Of a stretch of DNA of 64,000 bases, positions 26,663 through 36,314 are shown piece after piece. The stretch spans positions 1,910 to 65,909 of the forward strand of contig JAPOYS010000118.1 of assembly GCA_026706455.1 (NCBI GenBank), given 5' to 3'. The first letter of the stretch is position 1, and each line of letters begins with the position of its first letter. This DNA comes from Chloroflexota bacterium (lineage in GTDB: Bacteria; Chloroflexota; Anaerolineae; Aggregatilineales; Phototrophicaceae). The translations under genes and the position numbers were made by a program. A model generated the notes under the pieces. That model made no database searches. It saw only the letters and a program-made list of their open reading frames with translations, and was not told the DNA's origin.

Positions 26663-27546
26663 TGTCTGCCGGATTCCGGGCGCGCCATTTGGCGATCGTC
26701 GGCATGGGACTGATGGGTGGCTCGCTGGCTTTGGCGCTGCGCGATCACGCCGATCATATCACCGGCGTCGACCATGACCAGCGGGCGCGCCGCTTCGCCC
26801 TTGAGCGCGGCTTGGTGGATTGCGCCACGGACGATCTGTACGCGGGCGTCAATCGGGCTGATGTCGTTGTTTTGGCGGCGCCGGTGCGCGTTATCGTCGA
26901 AATGCTCAAAATGCGCATCGGCTCCTATCTGCGCTCGAACACGCTGGTCATCGATATCGGCAGCACCAAGCAGGACATCGTTGACGCCATGGCCAATCTG
27001 CCCATCGGCGTCCACGCGGTCGGCGGGCATCCCATGACCGGCAAAGAGAACGGCGGCATCGAGGAGTCCGACGTGTCGCTCTACCGCGACCGTCCCTTTG
27101 TTTTATGTCCCTCGCGCCGCACGACGCCGGCCGCCAAGCTGCACGCGCTGGCATTCGTCGAAACGCTGGGCGCGCTGCCAATCGAAATGGCGGCGCAGCG
27201 CCATGATCAGATTGTCGCCGGCATCAGCCACTTGCCCTATCTTTTGAGCGCGACGCTGATGGCGACGATCGCTAATGAAGCCGAGCGGGATAAAGCCTAT
27301 TGGGAGTTGGCCGCCGGCGGCTTCCGCGATACCAGTCGGCTAGCGGCCAGCAATGTGACGATGATGGGCGATATTCTGAGCACGAATACGCAAGCGGTCG
27401 CCACCTTGCTGGCGCAGTTCCGCATGCAGCTGGCCATGCTGGAGACCCTCTTAATCGCGGGCGATGACCAGCGCCTGGGCGAATCACTGGAGCCGATTCG
27501 GCAAGCGCGAAAGGAATGGGCGCGGAATTATGAAAACCGGCGATAG
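26659..27546 (+). CDS. tyrA: prephenate dehydrogenase
   Basis: AIVGMGLMGGSLALAL Rossmann motif; GGHPMTGKENGGIEESD; GGFRDTSRLA. Confidence 0.93.
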   Translation: MMSAGFRARHLAIVGMGLMGGSLALALRDHADHITGVDHDQRARRFALERGLVDCATDDLYAGVNRADVVVLAAPVRVIVEMLKMRIGSYLRSNTLVIDIGSTKQDIVDAMANLPIGVHAVGGHPMTGKENGGIEESDVSLYRDRPFVLCPSRRTTPAAKLHALAFVETLGALPIEMAAQRHDQIVAGISHLPYLLSATLMATIANEAERDKAYWELAAGGFRDTSRLAASNVTMMGDILSTNTQAVATLLAQFRMQLAMLETLLIAGDDQRLGESLEPIRQARKEWARNYENRR

Positions 27547-28846
27547 ACATAATCAATTTACTCTGCGCCCCGGCGGCGTCCTGCGCGGCGCGGTCACCGT
27601 TCCCGGCGACAAATCAATTTCGCACCGGGCGGCCATGCTGGCGGCGATCGCTCGGGGCCGCTCCGAGATCCGCAACTGGCTGGCGGCTGGCGATACCGAA
27701 GCGACCTTGGGCGCTATGCGCGATCTGGGCGCAACTATCGAGCGGCTTGACACGACGACCTTGTCGATTGTTGGCGGGGCGCTGCGCGAGTCCGCGAGTC
27801 CGCTGAATCTGATGAACGCCGGGACGGGCATCCGTCTGCTGGCTGGCATCATGGCGGGGCAAGACTTCCCATCTGTCTTGGATGGCAGCGCCCAGCTCAG
27901 GCGCCGGCCGATGAAGCGAATTACTGAGCCGCTGGAGTTGATGGGCGCCGATATCGAGTCGCGCACTGGCGGCTGTCCCCTGCGGATTCGGCCTGCTGCG
28001 CTGAGAGGCCTGACCTACGAGATGCCAGTCGCCAGCGCGCAGGTGAAAAGCGCGATCCTACTGGCGGGCTTGTACGCTGATTCCCCGACCACAGTGATAC
28101 AGCCTGGTCCCGCCCGCGATCACACCGAGCGGATGCTGCGCTCGCTGGGCGTGGATATTAAAGAAGAAGACGCCGAGGGCAAAACGATTACGGTCTTTCC
28201 GCAGGATCGCCTGTCGCCGCTGGGTCTGACCGTGCCGGGCGACATTTCTTCAGCCGCCTTTTTGCTCGTCGCCGCGCTCTTGATACGCGATAGCGAGCTC
28301 ACCGTCAGCGGCGTCAATCTGAATCCGACGCGCACCGGCATCCTTGACGTGCTGGAAGCGATGGGCGCCGATATCACGATCGGAAATCGCGGCGCAGAGG
28401 CGGGCGAGCCCATCGGCGACATCCGGGTGAAAGCAAGCCAGTTGCACGGGATCGAGATCGGCGGCGAAACCGTCGTGCGCATGATTGATGAATTTCCGAT
28501 ATTGATGGTGGCGGCGCTGCGGGCGGAGGGCGAGACCGTCGTGCGCGAGGCGGCCGAGCTGCGCGTCAAGGAGACCGATCGCATCGCTGTGATGGCCGCC
28601 GAATTGCGCAAGCTGGGCGCCGAAATCGAGGAGCGCGAAGACGGCTTCCGCATCCTTGGTCCGCAGCAGCTAACCGGCGGGCAGGTGGACGGGCATGACG
28701 ATCATCGTATCGCCATGAGCTTGACCGTCGCCGGTTTGATAACGGCGGAAGGGGCGGTTGTCACTGATGCGGCCTGCGCTGGCGACAGCTTTCCCGGCTT
28801 CGCCGAGACGCTGCAAGGCTGCGGCGCGCTCTTGGCCGCGTCTTGA
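27530..28846 (+). CDS. aroA: 3-phosphoshikimate 1-carboxyvinyltransferase
   Basis: VPGDKSISHRAAMLAAIA, LMNAGTGIRLLAGIMAGQ, RVKETDRIAVMAAELRKLGA. Start overlaps tyrA. Confidence 0.96.
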   Translation: MKTGDRHNQFTLRPGGVLRGAVTVPGDKSISHRAAMLAAIARGRSEIRNWLAAGDTEATLGAMRDLGATIERLDTTTLSIVGGALRESASPLNLMNAGTGIRLLAGIMAGQDFPSVLDGSAQLRRRPMKRITEPLELMGADIESRTGGCPLRIRPAALRGLTYEMPVASAQVKSAILLAGLYADSPTTVIQPGPARDHTERMLRSLGVDIKEEDAEGKTITVFPQDRLSPLGLTVPGDISSAAFLLVAALLIRDSELTVSGVNLNPTRTGILDVLEAMGADITIGNRGAEAGEPIGDIRVKASQLHGIEIGGETVVRMIDEFPILMVAALRAEGETVVREAAELRVKETDRIAVMAAELRKLGAEIEEREDGFRILGPQQLTGGQVDGHDDHRIAMSLTVAGLITAEGAVVTDAACAGDSFPGFAETLQGCGALLAAS

Positions 28847-28971
28847 CGGTTCGCCCGCCGCATTACCAACCGCAGGGGCGAGACGGTGGCTCGCCCGCCG
28901 AATCGCATGCCATGCCCGGGTCAGGTGTAGGGGCGATTCTGTGAATCGCCCGCCAGACAAAAGGACGCAAC

Positions 28972-29808
28972 GTGCCAAACAAACGTGTAGGAGTGATCGG
29001 CTTTCCGGTCGAGCATAGCCTGAGCCCGATCATGCACAATGCCGCCTTTCGGGCGCTGAATATGGACGACTGGCAATATGACGCGATGTCGATCCCGCCC
29101 GACATACTGCGGCTGGGGCTGCGCGAGCCGCGCGACCACGGTTACATCGGCATCAACGTGACCGTGCCGCACAAAGAAGCCATCATGGAATACGTCGAGC
29201 CCGATGAAAAGGCGCGCGCGATCGGCGCCGTGAACACTGTGGACTTCCGCAGTAATATCGGCACGAATACCGACGCCGATGGCTTCATCAGTGATTTGCG
29301 CGCGCATGACGTGAATGTCGCGGGCGAGCGCGTCCTGGTGCTGGGCGCGGGCGGCGCGGCGCGGGCGGCTGTCTATGGCTTGGTTGGCGCGGGCGCGGAT
29401 GTGGCGCTTGTCAATCGCACTAGGGCGCGGGCGCTGGCTCTGGTCGACCATTTGCGCGTCGCCGCCGGCATCGACGGCGTCCATGTGCTGGCGCTGGACG
29501 AGGCGTCCCGCTGGGGCATGTCGCTCATCGTCAATTGCACATCGGCCGGCTTGCATCCAAATGTGGAGACTACGCCCTGGACCGATGGCGCGCCTTTTCC
29601 GACAGCTGTTACCGTTTATGATATGGTATATCGACCCGCGATTACCGCGCTGATGCGACAGTGCCAGGCGCATGACGGGCGCGCGATCGGCGGCTTGGGC
29701 ATGCTGGCGCGGCAAGGCGCTATTGCCTTTGAGCTCTGGACCGGCGTCGCGCCGCCGATCGATCTGATGCAGCGTGTATTGCGGGAGGCGCTTGATAAGC
29801 TAGAGTAA
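28972..29808 (+). CDS. aroE: shikimate dehydrogenase
   Basis: VIGFPVEHSLSPIMHNAAF, GINVTVPHKEAIM, VLGAGGAARAAVYGL. Confidence 0.96.
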   Translation: MPNKRVGVIGFPVEHSLSPIMHNAAFRALNMDDWQYDAMSIPPDILRLGLREPRDHGYIGINVTVPHKEAIMEYVEPDEKARAIGAVNTVDFRSNIGTNTDADGFISDLRAHDVNVAGERVLVLGAGGAARAAVYGLVGAGADVALVNRTRARALALVDHLRVAAGIDGVHVLALDEASRWGMSLIVNCTSAGLHPNVETTPWTDGAPFPTAVTVYDMVYRPAITALMRQCQAHDGRAIGGLGMLARQGAIAFELWTGVAPPIDLMQRVLREALDKLE

Positions 29809-29861
29809 ACGAGGAATCTGGTAGTAACTGATGGAAGACACGAGAGAAAGAGAGCCAGATA

Positions 29862-31517
29862 ATGCAACCGTATCGAGTTAAGTTGGAGACTCTGCTGGAA
29901 GACCGAAAGCAATTTGTGGTTCCGCTGTTTCAACGCCCTTATTCGTGGAAGAAGAGGAACTGGGAAGAGCTTTGGCGCGACCTTCTAGACATTTCTGATC
30001 CTGCAAACAGTAGAGAACATTTCATGGGCGCGATCGTGACCATGCCTATAGAAATGAAGCCTCACGGCGTCAACAAGTTTCTGTTGATTGACGGCCAGCA
30101 GCGTCTGACAACGATCCTCGTTATATTGGCGTGCATAAGAGATCTGGCAGGAGATGAATCCGACCTTCATGACGAGATTGAAAACATTTACCTGACTAAC
30201 CGGTACAAGCAGGGTACCAATCGTAGTAAGTTGCTTCCCACTCAAGAAGATAGGAAAGCATACCAGGGGATTATTCAGAATGTGCGTCAGTCGGACTCGA
30301 GCTTGAGCAAACTCTATGACTACTTTGCTAAAGAACTCGCGGCCAGAGACGAAGATTCTGAAGCCATTGACCTTGGAAAGTTCTTCAATTCAATGAAGAG
30401 CCAACTCCTATTTGTTAGCATTGTCCTTGATGAGAACGACAACCCATATCACATTTTTCATAGTCTCAACGCTACTGGTACGCCCTTGACCCAAGCTGAT
30501 CTCGTTAGGAACCACATATTTATGCATATCCCGGAGGAGGACCAAGAGGACGCTTACAATGATCTCTGGTATCCGTTGCAGCAGGCGTACCCAGGTAACC
30601 AACTGCGTGATTACATTTGGCGCTTTATAACCAAGGACGGTGTGCCCATTCGTCAAATTGGTGTCTACGACGCGATACGTAGACGTGTAGCGGATTTGGC
30701 AACTTCCGATTCGGCAGACCACTTATTGATGGATCTGAAAATCGTCGCTGAACATTACGACCGAATTCTGGATCCAAGTTTGGAGACCGTCAGGCCTATT
30801 CGCGAACGACTTCAAAGATTGAAACGATGGGAGTTAACCACAGCGTATCCTCTACTCTTGAATCTGTACATTGCGTTTAACAGTCAAGCAGTATCAGCAC
30901 AGACTTTTTGCGATGTGCTTGATGTAGTTGAATCTTTTGTGGTGCGCCGACACATTTGCAATGTACCAATTCGTCAATTGACTAACTACTTTATTAGAGT
31001 ATTCCACGAAGCAAGTGGAGAAAGGGATTTTGTATCTGCGTTATGCGATTACCTGATAGAGCACAACTTCCCGACCGATGAGGTATTCAGAGACAATTGG
31101 GTGCGTCACCAGCTTTATGGACCAGGCTCTCGCGATAAGTGTAAGCTAATACTGGAGTCGCTCGAATCCCATGCAACTCAGAATAATGAACCAGTGGACA
31201 CGAGGCATCCGCGAATCACAATAGAACACGTTATGCCTCAGTCCTTGTCGCAGGCGTGGTATGAGGAATTAGGATCGGGTGCCGATGCGATACATGTCCA
31301 GTATGTGCATACAATTGGAAACTTGACACTTACGGGTCAAAATGAGTCGATGGGAAACAAGCCGTTTGCAGAAAAGAAGGAAGTATTCGCGCAAAGCAAT
31401 TTTGGGCTCAACAAATACTTTGCCGGTTGCGATTCCTGGAACGCGGAGTCCATTGTTCGGCGCGCGGAACGGCTAGGTGAAGTCGCTGTCAAGATATGGC
31501 AGCGACCGAGCCCATAG
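29862..31517 (+). CDS. DUF262 + DUF1524 protein (GmrSD-type restriction/nuclease family)
   Basis: DUF262: VPLFQRPYSWKKRNWEELW, LLIDGQQRLTTILV. DUF1524/HNH-like: ITIEHVMPQSLSQAWYEEL...HTIGNLTLTGQNESMGNKPF. Confidence 0.85.
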   Translation: MQPYRVKLETLLEDRKQFVVPLFQRPYSWKKRNWEELWRDLLDISDPANSREHFMGAIVTMPIEMKPHGVNKFLLIDGQQRLTTILVILACIRDLAGDESDLHDEIENIYLTNRYKQGTNRSKLLPTQEDRKAYQGIIQNVRQSDSSLSKLYDYFAKELAARDEDSEAIDLGKFFNSMKSQLLFVSIVLDENDNPYHIFHSLNATGTPLTQADLVRNHIFMHIPEEDQEDAYNDLWYPLQQAYPGNQLRDYIWRFITKDGVPIRQIGVYDAIRRRVADLATSDSADHLLMDLKIVAEHYDRILDPSLETVRPIRERLQRLKRWELTTAYPLLLNLYIAFNSQAVSAQTFCDVLDVVESFVVRRHICNVPIRQLTNYFIRVFHEASGERDFVSALCDYLIEHNFPTDEVFRDNWVRHQLYGPGSRDKCKLILESLESHATQNNEPVDTRHPRITIEHVMPQSLSQAWYEELGSGADAIHVQYVHTIGNLTLTGQNESMGNKPFAEKKEVFAQSNFGLNKYFAGCDSWNAESIVRRAERLGEVAVKIWQRPSP

Positions 31518-31533
31518 TCAGGACTGAGCGCTT

Positions 31534-32712
31534 ATGCCAATTCGATTCTTCACCGCCGGCGAAAGCCACGGACCCGGATTGACCGCCATTCTGGAGGGGA
31601 TGCCGGCCGGCTTGCCCTTGACGGCCCACGACATCAACATTGATCTGCGCCGGCGCCAGAAAGGCTACGGCTCGGGCGGCCGCATGCAAATTGAAAAGGA
31701 CGGCATCGTCATCACAGCGGGAATAATGAATGGCTTAACGACCGGCGCGCCCATCGCGCTCCAGGTGCAAAATCGTGATTTTCGAAGCTGGAAAGAGCGC
31801 GATATCACGCCGATTACGACGCCGAGACCGGGCCACGCCGATTTAACCGGCGCGCTCAAATACGGCTACCGCGAGCTTAGATTATCGCTGGAGCGGGCGA
31901 GCGCGCGCGAAACAACGATGCGCGTCGCCATTGGCGCCATCTGCAAGCGCTTCCTGGCGCAGTTTGATATTTCCGTGAATGGCTACGTTTCTCAACTGGG
32001 CGCTGTCGTGGCTGACTTGTCCGACATGTCAATCAAGGAGCGCATCGCCCGCAACGAAGACAATGATGTGCGCTGCCCTGATCCGGTCGCGGCCGCCGAG
32101 ATGCACAAAGCCATTCACCAAATCAAGGTCGACAAGGATACCTTGGGCGGCGTCTTCGAGGTGGTGGCGCAAGGCCTGCCGCCCGGGCTTGGCTCGCATG
32201 TTCACTTTGACCGCAAGCTCGATGGCCGCTTGGTCGCCGCCATGGTCAGCATTCAGGCGATGAAAGGCGCTGAGATCGGCGCGGCTTTTGACAATGCGGG
32301 CAAACGCGGTTCGCAGGTGCACGATGATATCGTCGTTGACGAGGCGGGCAACCTGTCTCGTCGGACGAACCGCGCCGGCGGGCTGGAAGGCGGCATCACG
32401 ACCGGCGAGCCGATACTCGTTCGCGTCGCCATGAAGCCGATTTCGACCATGTTGCGCGGCGCGCAGTCGGTCGACCTGGCGACAGGCGAGGCGAGCCCGA
32501 CGGTTTATGAACGCAGCGACTTCTGCGCTTTGCCGCGCGCTGTACCCGTCGGCGAGGCGATGATGGCGATCGTGCTGGCTGACGCGCTGATGGAGAAACT
32601 GGGCGGCGATAGCATCGGGGAGATGAAACCGCGTTTCGACACGCTGCGGCGCAATCGGCTGGCGGACCTGCCGATGGATAACTGTGAGTGGCGCTTCGGG
32701 TACGATATATGA
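31534..32712 (+). CDS. aroC: chorismate synthase
   Basis: FFTAGESHGPGLTAILEGMPAG, RPGHADLTGALKYG, GGLEGGITTGEPI. Confidence 0.96.
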   Translation: MPIRFFTAGESHGPGLTAILEGMPAGLPLTAHDINIDLRRRQKGYGSGGRMQIEKDGIVITAGIMNGLTTGAPIALQVQNRDFRSWKERDITPITTPRPGHADLTGALKYGYRELRLSLERASARETTMRVAIGAICKRFLAQFDISVNGYVSQLGAVVADLSDMSIKERIARNEDNDVRCPDPVAAAEMHKAIHQIKVDKDTLGGVFEVVAQGLPPGLGSHVHFDRKLDGRLVAAMVSIQAMKGAEIGAAFDNAGKRGSQVHDDIVVDEAGNLSRRTNRAGGLEGGITTGEPILVRVAMKPISTMLRGAQSVDLATGEASPTVYERSDFCALPRAVPVGEAMMAIVLADALMEKLGGDSIGEMKPRFDTLRRNRLADLPMDNCEWRFGYDI

Positions 32713-34226
32713 ATACCGCGATAAACATCGTCATCACTGGTTTCATGGGGGCGGGCAAAACAACCGTCGGCCAGATCCTGGCGCGCAAGCTCAAGCGTGA
32801 ATTTGTCGATATGGACGCGCTCATCGAATCGCGCGCCGGCATGACCATTCCGCAAATATTTGAGCGCCAGGGCGAAGAGGTTTTCCGCGCTATGGAAAGG
32901 CGGCTGATTTACGAATTGGCTTTGCGCAACGGGCTGGTGATCGCGACTGGCGGCGGCGCCCTGATTGACGACGCCATGCGCGAGACGATGACGCAAAGCG
33001 GCTTAGTCGTCTGCCTGAACGCGAGCAAAGCCGATATTCGCGAGCGCTTGGCGGAGAATGACAATCGTCCCTTGGCAGCCGGCTGGGAGCGCCTGTTTGA
33101 AATGCGGCAAAGCGCCTATGCCCAAATGCCATATCAAATTATGACGTCGGGAAAGTCGCCTGAAGAAATCGCCACGGAGATCGCAGCGCTGGACCAGGGC
33201 GCGCTTTATGTCAATACCCCAGATGGCGGCGGTTATCCGATTTATGTCGGCGGCGGCCTGCTGAGTTGGGCCGCGGAAGAAGCCGCTTCACTCGGGCTGG
33301 CGCGTCATGTCGTCGTTGTGTCGAACGAAACGGTCGCTCCGCTCTACGCTGAATCGCTCGTCCGAGCCTTGCCCAAGGCCAACCTGATTGTCGTACGCGA
33401 TGGCGAAGCGCATAAGAATCTGGATACGGCGCGCGCCATCTACGACAAGTTGCTCGCGCTTGGCGCTGACCGCAGCACGACCCTAATCGCCTTGGGCGGC
33501 GGCGTCGTTGGCGACATGGCCGGCTATGTCGCCGCCACCTATATGCGCGGCATCACCTTGGTGCAAATGCCGACCACCTTGCTTTCCATGGTCGATTCCA
33601 GCGTCGGCGGGAAAGTCGGGGTTGATTTGCCGCAGGGCAAGAATTTGATCGGCGCCTTCAAACAGCCGCGCAGCGTCATCATCGATACCGATGTCCTGAA
33701 GACCTTGCCGCCTCTGCAGTGGCGCTGCGGCATGGCCGAGGTCATCAAACACGGATTGATCGCGCGGCCCGCGCTGCTGGATAGCGACCTGTGGAATCTG
33801 GAGCGCGCGGAGTACCTGATCAGGCAAGCGGTGCAGGTCAAGATCGATGTGGTGGAGGTTGACCCCTATGAGCGGGGCATTCGCGCGCATCTGAATCTAG
33901 GTCATACATTCGGCCACGCCATCGAAAAGGCGACCGAATACGCGGTGCCGCACGGCGAGGCGGTTGCTATCGGCATCGTGAAGGCGGCGCGGCTGTCGCG
34001 CAATTTGGGCTTCATTGACGATGCCTTGGTCGAACAGATCTTGAAGATCATGTGGCAGCTCGAATTGCCGACCGACATTGCGCTGGATCCGGAGCGCTGG
34101 TACGCCGCCATGTCCACCGACAAGAAATGGCAGGCTGGCGCCTCGCGTTTCATCGTGCTCAAGAACCTAGGCGAAGCCGCGATTGTAGAGGGCCTGTCCA
34201 AACGCGACATACTCGCCGTCCTTTGA
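32709..34226 (+). CDS. aroKB: fused shikimate kinase / 3-dehydroquinate synthase
   Basis: N-terminus NIVITGFMGAGKTTVGQILA and GGGALID (kinase); C-terminus GGGVVGDMAGYVAATYMRGI, GHTFGHAIEKAT (AroB). ATGA overlap with aroC. Confidence 0.95.
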   Translation: MNTAINIVITGFMGAGKTTVGQILARKLKREFVDMDALIESRAGMTIPQIFERQGEEVFRAMERRLIYELALRNGLVIATGGGALIDDAMRETMTQSGLVVCLNASKADIRERLAENDNRPLAAGWERLFEMRQSAYAQMPYQIMTSGKSPEEIATEIAALDQGALYVNTPDGGGYPIYVGGGLLSWAAEEAASLGLARHVVVVSNETVAPLYAESLVRALPKANLIVVRDGEAHKNLDTARAIYDKLLALGADRSTTLIALGGGVVGDMAGYVAATYMRGITLVQMPTTLLSMVDSSVGGKVGVDLPQGKNLIGAFKQPRSVIIDTDVLKTLPPLQWRCGMAEVIKHGLIARPALLDSDLWNLERAEYLIRQAVQVKIDVVEVDPYERGIRAHLNLGHTFGHAIEKATEYAVPHGEAVAIGIVKAARLSRNLGFIDDALVEQILKIMWQLELPTDIALDPERWYAAMSTDKKWQAGASRFIVLKNLGEAAIVEGLSKRDILAVL

Positions 34227-34239
34227 CGCTGCGACACCG

Positions 34240-34384
34240 TAGGGGCGATCCTTGGCTCGCCCGCAACAAAGCAAATCTGTAGGGGCGAGCCTTGGCTCGC
34301 CCACCAAAACATAGATCGTAGGGGCGAGACGGTGGCTCGCCCGCTGCAACGCAAACGGCGTAGGGGCGATTCTTGGCTCGCCCG
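34240..34384 (+). repeat. cluster of four GTAGGGGCGA...TCGCCC palindromic repeats
   Basis: Four ~26-bp copies separated by ~15-17 bp between aroKB and aroQ. Confidence 0.85.
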
Positions 34385-34413
34385 CCGAACAGCAGCGAGG
34401 GGCACATAAGCAC

Positions 34414-34863
34414 ATGACCAAAGGCATTCTACTCCTGCACGGACCAAATCTCAATTTGCTGGGGACGCGGCAGCCGGAAGTTTACGGCAGGATGACGCTG
34501 GAGGACATCAACGCCGCCGCTGCGCGCCACCTGGCTTCATACGATGTCGAACTTAGGACCGCCCAGTCCAATCATGAAGGCGCGCTGATCGATCGGCTCC
34601 ATGAGGCGCGCGCCTGGGCGCATGGCGTCGTTTTCAATCCCGGCGCCTATACCCATACATCCGTTGCGCTGCGCGACGCCATCGTCGCGACTGAATTGCC
34701 CGTCATCGAGGTTCATATTTCCAACGTGCACGGGCGCGAAGCCTTTCGGCGCGAGTCCTTGCTGGCTGGCGTCTGCCTCGGTCAAATCGCCGGTTTCGGC
34801 GCTTTCAGCTACCTGCTCGCGCTCGACGCGCTGCTGCGGCGCTGGGATATGCTGCGCGATTAG
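34414..34863 (+). CDS. aroQ: 3-dehydroquinate dehydratase type II
   Basis: [51 protein letters not shown]. Confidence 0.96.
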   Translation: MTKGILLLHGPNLNLLGTRQPEVYGRMTLEDINAAAARHLASYDVELRTAQSNHEGALIDRLHEARAWAHGVVFNPGAYTHTSVALRDAIVATELPVIEVHISNVHGREAFRRESLLAGVCLGQIAGFGAFSYLLALDALLRRWDMLRD

Positions 34864-34979
34864 CTGGTAAGATTACATGAAGACTTACTGCCTTTCGTTG
34901 GCTATCTCGCCGATTTTGGCGAGCGCCTCCGTACACTATACTGCGCCTGTGCAGGGCGATATCGGCAAGGCGGGCTGAG

Positions 34980-36314
34980 ATGGTTTCAGCGGCGGACATC
35001 CTCGGGGCGGTCGATGAGCAGCAGGTGCGCTTCGTGGCGCTCTGGTTCACCGACATCACTGGCTTGGTAAAGAGCGTCATGATACCGGCCGGCGAGCTCG
35101 AAAATGTATTCGCCAATGGCTCGCATTTTGACGGTTCGGCAATTGAAGGCTTCGCCCGCGTCGCTGAGAGCGATATGGTGCTGGTTCCCGATGAATCGAG
35201 CTTTGTCGTCTTGCCCTGGACCGTTGGCGCCGAAAAGACGGCGCGTCTGATCTGCTCCATCCACACCCAAAACGGCGACCCGTTCATCGGCGATCCGCGC
35301 AGCCTGTTGATCAAGGCGCTGGACGCCGCGCGCGCTTTGAACTTTCGCTTCAAGACGGGCATGGAGCTAGAGTTCTTCCTATTTCCGCTTGATTCAGCCG
35401 GCTCGCCCCTGGTCAGCGCCAACAATGATATTGCCGGATATTTTGATATCCCGGACGATCCGATACGGTCGATGCGCCGCCACATGCTCGCCGCCCTTGA
35501 CGCCCTGGGCATCCGCGTTGATTCGACGCATTCGGAAACGGGCAGCGGCCAACATGAGATTGACTTTCAATATGACGATGCGCTGCGTTCCGCGGACAAT
35601 ATCCTGACAGCGCGGATCGCGCTCAAAACGATCGCCAGCAAGTTCCATTACTATTGCGCCTTCATGCCGCGCCCGCATGTCGATCTACCCGGATCGGGCA
35701 TGCACACGCACCAGAGCATGCATGACGCCGCAAGTGGGATCAATCTCTTCGCTGATAGCGATGGCGAATACGGCTTGTCGGAGACGGCGAAGTATTTTCT
35801 GGCTGGCCAATTGGAGCACGCGCGGGCGATGTGCGCCGTGCTGGCGCCCTTGGTCAACTCATACAAGCGCTTGGGCACGAGCTTTGAAGCGCCGGTCAAT
35901 GTCACTTGGGCGCATGTCAATCGCAGCGCGTTAATACGCGTGCCCAGCACCGCGCCGGATAAGGATTATCATACGCGCTTGGAACTGCGCTGCCCCGACC
36001 CGACCGCCAATCCTTATCTCGCGATGACGGTCATGCTGCAAGCCGGGCTCGATGGAATTCTGCACAAAATGCCGCTGACCGACCCGATGGAAGAGACGCT
36101 CACCGGCGGCATGCCCGAGCGCATGCGGCAAATTGAGATCTTGCCGCACTCGCTGGACGAAGCCCTCGACGCGCTCAGCAATGATGACGTCATTTTGTCC
36201 GCGCTCGGACCCTACGTCAGCGATCGCTATATCGCCGCCAAGCGCCAGGAATGTGATGAGTACAATCGCCAGGTGACTGAGTGGGAAGTCAAACGTTATC
36301 TGAATCGTTTCTGA
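34980..36314 (+). CDS. glnA: glutamine synthetase
   Basis: HFDGSAIEGFARVAESDMVLVPD, GSGQHEIDFQYDDAL, CAFMPRPHVDLPGSGMHTHQS. Confidence 0.93.
   Translation: MVSAADILGAVDEQQVRFVALWFTDITGLVKSVMIPAGELENVFANGSHFDGSAIEGFARVAESDMVLVPDESSFVVLPWTVGAEKTARLICSIHTQNGDPFIGDPRSLLIKALDAARALNFRFKTGMELEFFLFPLDSAGSPLVSANNDIAGYFDIPDDPIRSMRRHMLAALDALGIRVDSTHSETGSGQHEIDFQYDDALRSADNILTARIALKTIASKFHYYCAFMPRPHVDLPGSGMHTHQSMHDAASGINLFADSDGEYGLSETAKYFLAGQLEHARAMCAVLAPLVNSYKRLGTSFEAPVNVTWAHVNRSALIRVPSTAPDKDYHTRLELRCPDPTANPYLAMTVMLQAGLDGILHKMPLTDPMEETLTGGMPERMRQIEILPHSLDEALDALSNDDVILSALGPYVSDRYIAAKRQECDEYNRQVTEWEVKRYLNRF

Noticed and set aside
32709-34226. AroK-AroB fusion as a novel architecture
   Set aside because: Shikimate kinase/3-dehydroquinate synthase fusions are already known in bacteria such as Thermotoga.
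34240-34384. Possible CRISPR array
   Set aside because: Only four non-identical palindromic copies, ~15-17-bp spacers, the same motif dispersed across the window, and no cas genes.
34159-34454. Minus-strand ORFs with repeated 'ASQGSPLR / GEPRIAPT / GRAKxRPY' peptides
   Set aside because: Translations of the palindromic repeat cluster, not a real repeat protein. The same peptides recur wherever the repeat occurs.
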